Both the position numbers and the translations under genes were made by a program. The notes beneath the pieces were generated by a model. It saw only the letters and a program-made list of their open reading frames with translations, had not been told where the DNA came from and made no database searches. From Thermoplasmata archaeon (lineage in GTDB: Archaea; Thermoplasmatota; E2; DHVEG-1), in NCBI GenBank assembly GCA_003649715.1, contig QMSS01000030.1, forward strand, positions 1 to 12,954: a stretch of 12,954 bases of DNA. Direction: 5' to 3'. Each line of letters opens with the position of its first letter. Positions within the stretch are counted from its first letter, which is position 1. Of the stretch, positions 7,114-12,954 are shown in pieces.

Positions 7114-7380
7114 TCACCTTATCTTTTTTGTTCTATCCTCAGGTCTGTATACAAGCTTTGATCCATCTAACATGAGTTTTTTTCCATTGTATTCGAATTC
7201 GAATTTCGCGGTTTTTTTTGCAATTCTTCTCTGCTTACCATCTATATCTATTAGGAAAGTATTTTTTGTTTCATCGATAATCATACCTGATCTGTTTATC
7301 CATGTTGGATCTGTACATTCTTTGATAGTAACATGTCTACCTATGAGCTCATCTCTCGCGAGTTTTTTCTCATCCATCAT
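7114..7380 (-). CDS. rnp1: Ribonuclease P protein component 1 (p29/Rpp29/Pop4 family)
   Basis: A protein subunit of archaeal RNase P, which removes the 5' leader of pre-tRNAs; p29 pairs with p21 and helps the catalytic RNA bind substrate. The Sm-like barrel is recognisable in DELIGRHVTI and GMIIDETKNTFLIDIDG. I choose the ATG at 7380 (88 residues) because GAGGATCA stands six bases upstream and because the barrel begins about ten residues in, as in the family. The same frame is open to a GTG at 7476, which would add 32 residues, but that GTG has no SD. Position between sui1 and rps17 is the standard archaeal one. Confidence 0.88.
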   Translation of the reverse strand: MMDEKKLARDELIGRHVTIKECTDPTWINRSGMIIDETKNTFLIDIDGKQRRIAKKTAKFEFEYNGKKLMLDGSKLVYRPEDRTKKIR

Positions 7381-7484
7381 GTTTTTTGATCCTCTCTTTC
7401 TGATAAGGAATCCCTGTCTTTTTTTAGCTATGCCAGTGGCTGTAGAGGGGTTGTCCAAAAACCCCTTGTCTCCCACTTGTTTTT
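7381..7484 (-). other. 104-nt spacer with hairpin before p29
   Basis: This is the longest gap inside the operon, if p29 starts at 7380. It contains a G/C stem (7447-7452 with 7460-7465, extendable by two pairs) with a seven-base loop. The stretch is also open in the p29 frame from a GTG at 7476, so it may instead encode a 32-residue N-terminal extension. No promoter-like TATA box is seen. Confidence 0.45.
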
Positions 7485-7784
7485 TTATGCTACTTCTACT
7501 ATAAATCCCATTTTTTCTAATGTTTCTTTTACCTTTTCTCTGTGGTCTCCCTGGAGTTCTATTTTACCATCTTTTATTGTTCCTCCACATGCACATGTTG
7601 ATTTCAGCGTGCTTATCAACGCGTTTATATCTAGATCATGGGGGTTTATCCCATCTATGATGGTCATCATTTTTCCATACCTTCTTTGATCAACTTCGAT
7701 TCGTATCCTCTGTTGTTCTCTTGCTATGTCTTCACAGACACAGATCTCCTTAGGTAGACCACATTTTGGGCATATATCACTCAT
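7485..7784 (-). CDS. sui1: Translation initiation factor aSUI1 (aIF1, eIF1 homologue)
   Basis: A 99-residue archaeal eIF1 homologue that acts on the 30S subunit to monitor start-codon pairing. The N-terminus has CPKCGLPKEICVCE with Cys5, Cys8, Cys15 and Cys17, a zinc-knuckle arrangement usual in archaeal aIF1. The SUI1 fold follows: RIRIEVDQRRYGKMMTIIDGI, then TCACGGTIKDGKIELQGDHREKVKETLEKMGF. The ATG overlaps the rpl29 stop (ATGA), with GGAG inside the last rpl29 codons. Its place between rpl29 and rnp1 is conserved in archaea. Confidence 0.95.
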   Translation of the reverse strand: MSDICPKCGLPKEICVCEDIAREQQRIRIEVDQRRYGKMMTIIDGINPHDLDINALISTLKSTCACGGTIKDGKIELQGDHREKVKETLEKMGFIVEVA

Positions 7785-7984
7785 TTTTTTTCTCCTTCCT
7801 CCCGCATGATGGTTAGCAGCCTTGCAATGGAGACTCTTATCTGCCTGATCTTGCCAGGAGATGGAGGAGATCCTCCCATTGCAGCCACTCCCCTTTCATG
7901 CATAAGTTCTTCTCTCAACTCCTTGAGTTTTTTTCTTCTTTCTTCAGGTGTTAATTCTCTGATTTCTCTAGCCTTAAGACTCAT
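7781..7984 (-). CDS. rpl29: Large-subunit ribosomal protein L29 (uL29)
   Basis: A 67-residue L29, a short helical-hairpin protein near the peptide exit tunnel. MSLKAREIRELTPEERRKKLKELREELMHERG and PGKIRQIRVSIARLLTIMRE are the typical helices. The start is taken as the ATG at 7984: GAGG lies nine bases upstream and family members begin just before LKAREIREL. A TTG at 8002 in the same frame would add six residues and is less likely. The gene overlaps the end of rps3 by 11 bases and the start of sui1 by 4. Confidence 0.93.
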   Translation of the reverse strand: MSLKAREIRELTPEERRKKLKELREELMHERGVAAMGGSPPSPGKIRQIRVSIARLLTIMREEGEKK

Positions 7985-8843
7985 CTTTTTTTGCCTCTTC
8001 AATTAGTTTTTTAAGTCTTTTGATTACAGTTTCAGCTGTTTTTTTGCCTATACCTTCGATGGATACAATGTCATCAATGGACATTGTATATAGTTCCTCT
8101 AATGATTTTATACCAGCTTTTTCAAATTTTTTGATGACAGAGGGGCCAACGCCAGGTATCTCAGCAAGTTTTTTGATATCGGTTTTTTTCTCTGGTTCCT
8201 CCCGGGTCTTGGTTTCCTCCGTCTTTGGTTCTGGTTCTTTTTCTTCCAGTGTTTTTAGTCGTATCTCATCAGGTAGTTTTGCATCAGGTTTCATTATCCT
8301 AACCTTTACTCCGAGCACACCTGATTTTAGCTTCGCCACAGCAAATCCTTCATCCATCACTTCTTTAGCTATTTCACCGCAGTATTTTACATGTCCCTCA
8401 GTGAACTTCTCTGTTCTGTGTCTTGCACCCGTGAGTTTCCCTGCTATTATAACCTGGCAGCCCTTTGCACCTGCATTCATTATTCTTCTAACAGTTGAAT
8501 GCCCTGCTCTTCGGAAATGCCATCCTCTCTCAAGAGCCTCTGCAAGTTTTTCTGCCATTATTTGAGCATTTAATGGAGCAGATGCTCCAGCCTCTTGGAT
8601 TTCTATCTGGGGATTGTCTACATCAAATTTTTTCTGAATTATTTCTGTAAGTTCTTTTATCTTATTTCCACCCTTGCCTATCACCATACCTGGTCTCTCT
8701 ACCAGTATGTTTATCCTTGTTCCAATGGGTGTTCTCTGGATAGTCATCCCTCCGAACCCTGCGCCCTCTATTTCTTTTAGCAGAAATTTTTTGATTAATG
8801 ATCTCTTTGTGTTTTCTCTAATAAATTTACGTTCGCTGCTCAT
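7974..8843 (-). CDS. rps3: Small-subunit ribosomal protein S3 with C-terminal HhH domain
   Basis: A 289-residue S3 (uS3), which lines the mRNA entry channel and contributes to helicase activity. The KH domain spans about 20-90 with the GKGG loop at 56-59 (MVIGKGGNKIKELTEII); the S3 C-terminal domain spans about 95-187 (LERGWHFRRAGHSTVRRIMNAGAKGCQV). After a Glu/Lys linker (197-222) comes an extra helix-hairpin-helix module (224-283) with IPGVGPSVIKKF and IEGIGKKTAETV. Many archaeal S3 proteins end near 210-240, so this is an extension. Start is the ATG at 8843 (GAGGCTGA upstream); a TTG at 8864 would add seven residues and lies within rpl22. Confidence 0.95.
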   Translation of the reverse strand: MSSERKFIRENTKRSLIKKFLLKEIEGAGFGGMTIQRTPIGTRINILVERPGMVIGKGGNKIKELTEIIQKKFDVDNPQIEIQEAGASAPLNAQIMAEKLAEALERGWHFRRAGHSTVRRIMNAGAKGCQVIIAGKLTGARHRTEKFTEGHVKYCGEIAKEVMDEGFAVAKLKSGVLGVKVRIMKPDAKLPDEIRLKTLEEKEPEPKTEETKTREEPEKKTDIKKLAEIPGVGPSVIKKFEKAGIKSLEELYTMSIDDIVSIEGIGKKTAETVIKRLKKLIEEAKKDES

Positions 8844-8847
8844 TTTT

Positions 8848-9294
8848 CTATTCAGCCTCTTCAAGTATTATCTCTATATTTGTTGTTGTCTCATTTTTGT
8901 CAGTAGCTCTGCCATATGCCCTAGGCATGATGCCACTTATTTTTCTACCTTGATATGCTGAGACATGGATGATCCTCATGTTTTCTACATCAAAACCCTT
9001 ATATTCAGCATTGTTTTCAGCATTTTTCAGTATTTTAAGAATGTATTTAGCTGCTTTTTGTGGATAGCTACCTGGTCCGATTCCTTTTTGATGAGCACGT
9101 TTTCTTTTATGGAACACTGTTGGGAGTGGACGTTTCTTCTCAATTATATCCTCAAGAAACTTCTTCGCCTTCTCTACATTCATACCTCTTATGGCATAGG
9201 CTATGTTTCTAGAATCCTTTGGAGAGCAATGCAGCTCATACCCATATGCTTTAGCTGTTTTATCTGGATCTACCTTAGCTGAATATCCCGGCAT
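8848..9294 (-). CDS. rpl22: Large-subunit ribosomal protein L22 (uL22)
   Basis: A 148-residue L22 of the archaeal (L17e-like) form; its long beta-hairpin lines the nascent-peptide tunnel. Signatures are AKAYGYELHCSPKDSRNIAYAIRGMNVEKAKKFLEDI, the KKRPLPTVFHKRKRAHQKGIGPGSYPQKAAKYILKIL block, and the hairpin MRIIHVSAYQGRKISGIMPRAYGRA. Start supported by AAGTGATAG upstream, which overlaps the rps19 stop (six-base gap). Confidence 0.96.
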   Translation of the reverse strand: MPGYSAKVDPDKTAKAYGYELHCSPKDSRNIAYAIRGMNVEKAKKFLEDIIEKKRPLPTVFHKRKRAHQKGIGPGSYPQKAAKYILKILKNAENNAEYKGFDVENMRIIHVSAYQGRKISGIMPRAYGRATDKNETTTNIEIILEEAE

Positions 9295-9300
9295 ATTCTA

Positions 9301-9759
9301 TCACTTCAAAGGCATGTATTTAGATGATCTAGTAGCACCTACTCCAGGGCCAGTATGTTTTACTCTTTTTCGTGTCAATGCAAACTCTCCTAGATAATGT
9401 CCTATCATCTGAGGCTGTATATCAACTCTTTTAAACTCCATACCATTATAAACAGCTATCCTGTGACCTACAAACTCGGGTAATATCACCATGTCCCTAC
9501 AATGGGTTTTGATTACGTCCCCCGGCTGAGCCTTTCTTATATCCTGCAGAAGCTTGTTTTGCTCCCGGGTAAGTCCTCTTTTTAATGTTCTACGGATCCT
9601 AGATGGAAGTATCATTATAAGTTCCTCAAGAGATAGCTTCTGCAGCTCCTCTAGGGTATATCCACGGTATCTGAATTCTTTCCTTCGAACCTCTACTTTT
9701 TTCCTCTGTCTTTTCCGTCTGCTCCTCCTTGACTCTCTTACACCTTCTTTTTCCACCAT
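9301..9759 (-). CDS. rps19: Small-subunit ribosomal protein S19 (uS19)
   Basis: A 152-residue S19, part of the 30S head that contacts the A-site finger bridge. The first 25 residues are highly basic (RESRRSRRKRQRKKVEVRR); archaeal features follow (FRYRGYTLEELQKLSLEELIMILPSRIRRTL), then the universal core KTHCRDMVILPEFVGHRIAVYNG and the tail IGHYLGEFALTRKRVKHTGPGVGATRSSKYMPLK. Length agrees with archaeal S19. It starts eight bases after the rpl2 stop; the SD is not strong (AGGTAGG-like at the rpl2 end). Confidence 0.96.
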   Translation of the reverse strand: MVEKEGVRESRRSRRKRQRKKVEVRRKEFRYRGYTLEELQKLSLEELIMILPSRIRRTLKRGLTREQNKLLQDIRKAQPGDVIKTHCRDMVILPEFVGHRIAVYNGMEFKRVDIQPQMIGHYLGEFALTRKRVKHTGPGVGATRSSKYMPLK

Positions 9760-9767
9760 AATCCTAC

Positions 9768-10472
9768 CTATTTCCTCCCGCTTCGGTCAGCAGCTATACT
9801 TCCAACCTTTCTTCCAGGTGGTGCTCCCCGTTTCACAGTACTTGGCTTACCAATATGTTGATGACTTCCTCCTCCATGAGGATGAGCAACTGGGTTCATA
9901 GCAACTCCTCTAACAATCGGGTATTGTTTTCCTCTTGCTCTGAAGGCAAAAAACTTTTTACCAGCCTTAACAAAGGGTTTGTCTTTTCTACCACCACCTG
10001 CAGATACACCAACTGTGGCTCTACATGAGGAATCTAGTGTTTTGAACTGTCCAGATGGAAGCTGTATCACAGTTTTCTTAGCATCATGAGACACAACTGT
10101 TGCGTAGCTACCACCTGCTCTAACTAGTTTCCCACCATCCCCAGGCATAAGCTCTATATTGTAAACGGGATATCCCTCAGGAATCTTGCCAATGGGAAGC
10201 ACATTTCCAATCTCACATTCCTTTCTCTCCGTGAATCTGATTTCCTGCCCAACCTGCATTCCCTCAGATGCTAAAAACAATATTTTTTTATTGTTTTCCA
10301 ATCTTATCCTAGCAACTGGTGAGGTATGACCCGGATCGTGAAGTATCTCCTCCACCACTCCTTTTATCTCCTTCTCATGAATATATTTTATTTCCCCTAT
10401 GTAGTTATGAGATGGGGCTTTGAATTTGCCTTTTCCTCTTCCTCTTCTCTGCTGTATCAACCTTTTACCCAT
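9768..10472 (-). CDS. rpl2: Large-subunit ribosomal protein L2 (uL2)
   Basis: A 234-residue L2, needed for subunit association and peptidyl-transferase assembly. It begins MGKRLIQQRRGRG as in other archaea; the centre shows VARIRLENNKKILFLASEG and the C-terminal domain ends with the conserved VRGVAMNPVAHPHGGGSHQH (the functionally important His near residue 199) and GRKVGSIAADRSGRK. The ATG at 10472 is chosen over a TTG at 10493 (seven residues longer) because the family starts at MGKRL and AGAGG lies upstream of the ATG. Confidence 0.95.
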   Translation of the reverse strand: MGKRLIQQRRGRGKGKFKAPSHNYIGEIKYIHEKEIKGVVEEILHDPGHTSPVARIRLENNKKILFLASEGMQVGQEIRFTERKECEIGNVLPIGKIPEGYPVYNIELMPGDGGKLVRAGGSYATVVSHDAKKTVIQLPSGQFKTLDSSCRATVGVSAGGGRKDKPFVKAGKKFFAFRARGKQYPIVRGVAMNPVAHPHGGGSHQHIGKPSTVKRGAPPGRKVGSIAADRSGRK

Positions 10473-10505
10473 AATCTCATCTATTCCTCTCAAACAAAAT
10501 TTTTT

Positions 10506-10769
10506 TTAGAATATTCCTATTCTCATACCCACATCTTCTGCCTTGAACTCAGGCATTAGTACTACCAATGCATGTTTTCCCTTCTTTGATATACGAGTAT
10601 TTACCTTTTTAACCTTGACATCAAACATTTTTTCCACAGACTCTTTTATCTGCCTCTTATTCGCATTTCTCTTAACTATGAACTCAAGTGCATTGTTTTT
10701 CTCCATCTGATTCATTGTTTTTTCTGTAACATAAGGATATAATATTACTTCATATGGATCTACGATCAT
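10506..10769 (-). CDS. rpl23: Large-subunit ribosomal protein L23 (uL23)
   Basis: An 87-residue L23, located at the tunnel exit, where it is a docking site for SRP and other nascent-chain factors. DPYEVILYPYVTEKTMNQMEKNNALEFIV is the family start, followed by NKRQIKESVEKMFDVKVKKVNTRI and the C-terminal KGKHALVVLMPEFKAEDVGMRIGIF. The short archaeal length lacks bacterial additions. The ATG overlaps the rpl4 stop (ATGA), so coupling with rpl4 is likely; its own SD is weak. Confidence 0.96.
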   Translation of the reverse strand: MIVDPYEVILYPYVTEKTMNQMEKNNALEFIVKRNANKRQIKESVEKMFDVKVKKVNTRISKKGKHALVVLMPEFKAEDVGMRIGIF

Positions 10770-11533
10770 TCTTCTTGTATACCCCCAAGTTTGGCTAAAG
10801 CGGATTTTGTGAACACAGTCAATCTACCTGCATCACCACCAGGTGCAAGATGTTCTATGTTTAGCTGATCTGGCTGTGTCACATCAACGCCACTGAGGTT
10901 ACCGGAGCTTTTTTCCACATCTTTTTTTGTTGAAATTATGAGTATCGATTTTGGAACACGGTATTTTCGTCCACGTAGTTTTCCACGACCCGCCCGTATA
11001 TGTCTTCCCTCAACGGAGCGTATTATGTCATCGTATATACCTATTTTTTGGAATATGTTGATCACTTCTTTTGTTTTCTTGATTTTTTCGAAATCATCCT
11101 CTATAACAACTGGTAGTGTTATGTTTTCGTCAAATCTGTGTCCTCTCCTAGATACAAGTTCTTTGTCTGCTGTTGCAGCTAATGCAGAGTTGCGTGCAAG
11201 AAGTTTTTCTTTTTTGTTTATCTTCTCCTTCCAGTTTCTCTCTGATTTAGGTGGATGTGCCCGTCGGCCACCTACGGTTCCGGGTGCTAATGCCGCTCTT
11301 CTACCCTGAGTGAGCCTTGGAACTCTTGATAATCCTCTTCCCTTGCCTGCAGATGCTGTTGCATGTCTTGTGCCTGCAAGTGGATCAGCTCCATATGGCT
11401 GTCTCTTGTTGGAATGTAGGACGTTGAATGACTTTCTTATAATATCTGGACGATATGGTGTATGAAATATTTCAGGTAACTCAATCTTTTCTTTTATTGA
11501 TCCATCGACACCATAGACATTTATCTTAGTCAT
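10766..11533 (-). CDS. rpl4: Large-subunit ribosomal protein L4 (uL4)
   Basis: A 255-residue archaeal/eukaryotic-type L4, whose extended loop reaches the peptide tunnel. The loop is visible as KRQPYGADPLAGTRHATASAGKGRGLSRVPRLTQGRRAALAPG followed by GGRRAHPPKSE; the globular part includes ALAATADKELVSRRGHRF and LRGRKYRVPKSILIIS. I choose the ATG at 11533, four bases after the rpl3 stop with GGGTG upstream, over a GTG at 11545 that would add MHKT and overlap rpl3. L4 is an autoregulator of the S10 operon in E. coli; whether it is here is unknown. Confidence 0.95.
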   Translation of the reverse strand: MTKINVYGVDGSIKEKIELPEIFHTPYRPDIIRKSFNVLHSNKRQPYGADPLAGTRHATASAGKGRGLSRVPRLTQGRRAALAPGTVGGRRAHPPKSERNWKEKINKKEKLLARNSALAATADKELVSRRGHRFDENITLPVVIEDDFEKIKKTKEVINIFQKIGIYDDIIRSVEGRHIRAGRGKLRGRKYRVPKSILIISTKKDVEKSSGNLSGVDVTQPDQLNIEHLAPGGDAGRLTVFTKSALAKLGGIQEE

Positions 11534-11537
11534 AGTT

Positions 11538-12530
11538 TTATGCACCCTGTTTGCTTGTTGTCGAGATATATGTTATCTCTGGTTTTTCTACTCTAACACC
11601 GCGTCTATATCTAATAGCATCTCTCATGCCTATCAATCTTTTAGCGGGGCCAGGTATGGATCCATGTAAAAGAATGTATGCGTTTCTCACAACACCATAA
11701 TGTGGAAATCCACCTGCTGGAGTGATTTCCTCCCCGTTTTCTCCTATTTTTAGAACACGTTTGTTGTACTCAGTTCTCTGATGGTATCCTGTCTGGCCAG
11801 CTTGTGGTACTGTTGCCTGTATCCAGCTGGGGTTCCAGGATCCCGCTGTTCCAATCATTCTTCGATGCTTCGAGTTTTTGTGCGACAAAAGTTTGACACC
11901 CCACCGTTTTACAACACCTTGGAAGCCTTTTCCCTTGGTAACTGCGATTATGTCCAGCATATCTCCCTCTTTTACAACCTCATCTATCTTTACCTCATTA
12001 CCCAGAATCTTTTTTGCATATTCCATCTGTTCCTCAAGACTGCCGCCGTCTATTCTAAGCTCTCTGATATCAGGTGCTTTTTTGGGTACACCGCTTACAA
12101 GTTTCGGCTGAGTATATGCTACTACACGTATTTCATCAGCATCTTTTATAACATCCCAGTTTTTCTTATGTTTTTTCTTTGGAAGTGGGATTCTTCTTGA
12201 TAGCTCAGGATCTAGTTTTTCTGCCCATATCTCACCTATGACCTTTAGCCCATATGCTGTTCTCTTGTAGGCACGTACAGCAGCTATTTTCATAGGTGGT
12301 GTTTCTACAACTGAGACAGGGATTCTAACTTCTCTTCCTGATGTGGTAGAGGTTGGTCTGTAGTCAACAACAAATGCATGTGTCATGCCGGCTTTATAGC
12401 CAAGAAAACCCTGTATCTTCGGTTTATCTCCACCATTAGGCCAGCTTTTTATATGAGGAGACTGTGATCTAGCTCTTTTACGTGGCGAAAAGCCATGTGA
12501 ACCTCTTCGTGGATGATGTCTTTTAGCCAT
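11538..12530 (-). CDS. rpl3: Large-subunit ribosomal protein L3 (uL3)
   Basis: A 330-residue L3, an early 50S assembly protein that reaches the peptidyl-transferase centre. The N-terminus MAKRHHPRRGSHGFSPRKRARSQSPHIKSWP and FLGYKAGMTHAFVVDY are archaeal/eukaryotic hallmarks; TKGKGFQGVVKRWGVK and SWNPSWIQATVPQAGQTGYHQRTEYNKRVLKIG lie in the conserved C-terminal half. Length is typical. GAGGATGAT provides the SD just before the ATG. It is the first ribosomal protein gene of the operon and is preceded by a leader of roughly 220 nt. Confidence 0.97.
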   Translation of the reverse strand: MAKRHHPRRGSHGFSPRKRARSQSPHIKSWPNGGDKPKIQGFLGYKAGMTHAFVVDYRPTSTTSGREVRIPVSVVETPPMKIAAVRAYKRTAYGLKVIGEIWAEKLDPELSRRIPLPKKKHKKNWDVIKDADEIRVVAYTQPKLVSGVPKKAPDIRELRIDGGSLEEQMEYAKKILGNEVKIDEVVKEGDMLDIIAVTKGKGFQGVVKRWGVKLLSHKNSKHRRMIGTAGSWNPSWIQATVPQAGQTGYHQRTEYNKRVLKIGENGEEITPAGGFPHYGVVRNAYILLHGSIPGPAKRLIGMRDAIRYRRGVRVEKPEITYISTTSKQGA

Positions 12531-12752
12531 AAATCATCCTCTAATTCTCTTCCTTATCCATTATATCCGAAATCATTTTTATTAATGGGCTTTCTTGGTT
12601 TTTTCCCTTTTGTCTAAACCGTGACATTTTTACAAACAGCCGAAAATATTCCAACCATTTTTTGGATTGGTTTTTTTGGCTGTCTGAGATCGGGATTCTA
12701 CAAACACCTGTTTTTTGAATTGCCCGAGTAAATGTCTGGTATTAGACAGGGG
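12531..12752 (-). promoter_or_regulatory. Structured 5' leader of the ribosomal protein operon
   Basis: The sequence between the predicted transcription start and the rpl3 start can fold into three consecutive hairpins: 12733-12748 (5 bp), 12690-12727 (TCGGG/CCCGA plus AUUC/GAAU separated by a two-base bulge) and 12633-12686 (a 9-bp outer stem with one G-U, an A/U run, and a 6-bp inner stem). None is followed by a T-run in the sense direction, so they are not simple terminators. A role in feedback control by a ribosomal protein is inference. Confidence 0.45.
12541..12627 (-). CDS. Possible 28-codon leader ORF before rpl3
   Basis: ATG at 12627 begins a 28-residue frame (MSRFRQKGKNQESPLIKM, then ISDIMDKEEN) that ends with TAG ten bases before the rpl3 ATG, at operon-like spacing. 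The same frame is open upstream to 12741 without a stop (66 codons) but has no earlier ATG or GTG. No clear SD precedes the ATG. I do not recognise the peptide; it may be a leader peptide, a small gene, or chance. Confidence 0.3.
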   Translation of the reverse strand: MSRFRQKGKNQESPLIKMISDIMDKEEN

Positions 12753-12774
12753 ATAAAGGCATAACGGAAAATGA

Positions 12775-12789
12775 TATATAAATGTTATC
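12775..12789 (-). promoter_or_regulatory. Archaeal promoter (BRE and TATA box) for the rpl3 operon
   Basis: TTTATATA at 12782-12775 matches the archaeal TATA consensus TTTAWATA, and the immediately preceding GATAACA at 12789-12783 matches the BRE pattern RNWAANW. With usual archaeal spacing, transcription would begin near 12752. It lies in the gap after the upstream gene and points toward rpl3. The TATA core is partly symmetric, so weak activity on the other strand cannot be ruled out, but no plus-strand gene follows. Confidence 0.65.
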
Positions 12790-12832
12790 ACTTGAATGAC
12801 CTCTCTGAGTGCTTAATTTCTGTTAGTTTCAG

Positions 12833-12954
12833 TCACAGATCTATGAATGGAACAATGTCGCAGCAGCCGCATCTATGACACATTGTTTTAAATGTTTCTG
12901 GTGTTAGACCATATTTCTTAAAAACTTTTTTCTGCTCTACCGCTAATCGGAGGA
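12833..12954 (-). CDS. 3' end of an unidentified Cys-rich protein gene (partial)
   Basis: The last 39 codons of a minus-strand gene enter from the right edge and end at TGA 12835-12833. The readable end is LRLAVEQKKVFKKYGLTPETF, then KTMCHRCGCCDIVPFIDL. The CHRCGCC cluster (four Cys within seven residues) suggests metal or Fe-S binding, and KKYGLTPETF resembles a helix N-cap, but I do not recognise the family. It lies upstream of the rpl3 promoter on the same strand, so it is probably a separate transcription unit. The other two frames on this strand have stops here. Confidence 0.55.
   Translation of the reverse strand, partial: LRLAVEQKKVFKKYGLTPETFKTMCHRCGCCDIVPFIDL

Noticed and set aside
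8020..8565. 181-codon plus-strand frame opposite rps3
   Set aside because: Antisense shadow of the S3 gene; Ser/Phe-rich, no family resemblance.
12651..12677. Hairpin followed by T7 on the plus strand, looking like an intrinsic terminator
   Set aside because: No plus-strand gene leads into it; the same bases form the inner part of the minus-strand leader hairpin.
12934..12946. tRNA D-arm-like string (TTAGCGGTAGAGC on the minus strand)
   Set aside because: No anticodon stem, T-loop (GGTTCGA) or acceptor stem follows; the bases are part of the open frame of the upstream gene.

Overview
The window is almost entirely one archaeal ribosomal-protein superoperon, the fused S10-spc cluster, read on the minus strand from about 12.75 kb down to about 0.16 kb. 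Archaeal origin is shown by the archaeal/eukaryotic-only ribosomal proteins L32e, L19e and S4e, by the aSUI1 (eIF1-like) and RNase P p29 genes embedded in the cluster, by Shine-Dalgarno sites matching GGAGGTGAT, and by a TATA box with a BRE upstream of rpl3. The gene order is euryarchaeal. The N-terminal helix-hairpin-helix on L32e and the long Lys/Glu tails point tentatively to Thermoplasmatota or a related AT-rich euryarchaeal lineage; that placement is inference, not proven.

Layout in transcription order (right to left): 12833-12954 is the 3' end of an unidentified Cys-rich gene; 12531-12832 is a promoter plus a long leader of about 220 nt with three predicted hairpins and a possible short ORF. 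Then follow rpl3, rpl4, rpl23, rpl2, rps19, rpl22, rps3, rpl29, sui1, rnp1 (p29), rps17, rpl14, rpl24, rps4e, rpl5, rps14 (only 51 codons), rps8, rpl6, rpl32e, rpl19e, rpl18, rps5 and rpl30. Positions 1-182 hold a T-run terminator and a hairpin-rich edge region without a convincing gene.

The 23 genes are tightly packed. Seven junctions are ATGA stop/start overlaps, and several SD sites sit on the preceding stop codon, so translational coupling is likely. Products build both ribosomal subunits; sui1 adds start-codon selection and p29 adds tRNA 5' maturation, so the unit couples ribosome assembly with initiation and tRNA processing.

The most unusual points are: matching HhH modules grafted on S3 (C-terminal) and L32e (N-terminal); a 127-residue acidic-then-basic tail on L24; a structured rpl3 leader with repeated, mutually pairable elements; a 104-nt hairpin-bearing gap before p29; and termination directly after rpl30, with no rpl15-secY in the usual next position. 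No tRNA, rRNA, CRISPR array or mobile element was found.
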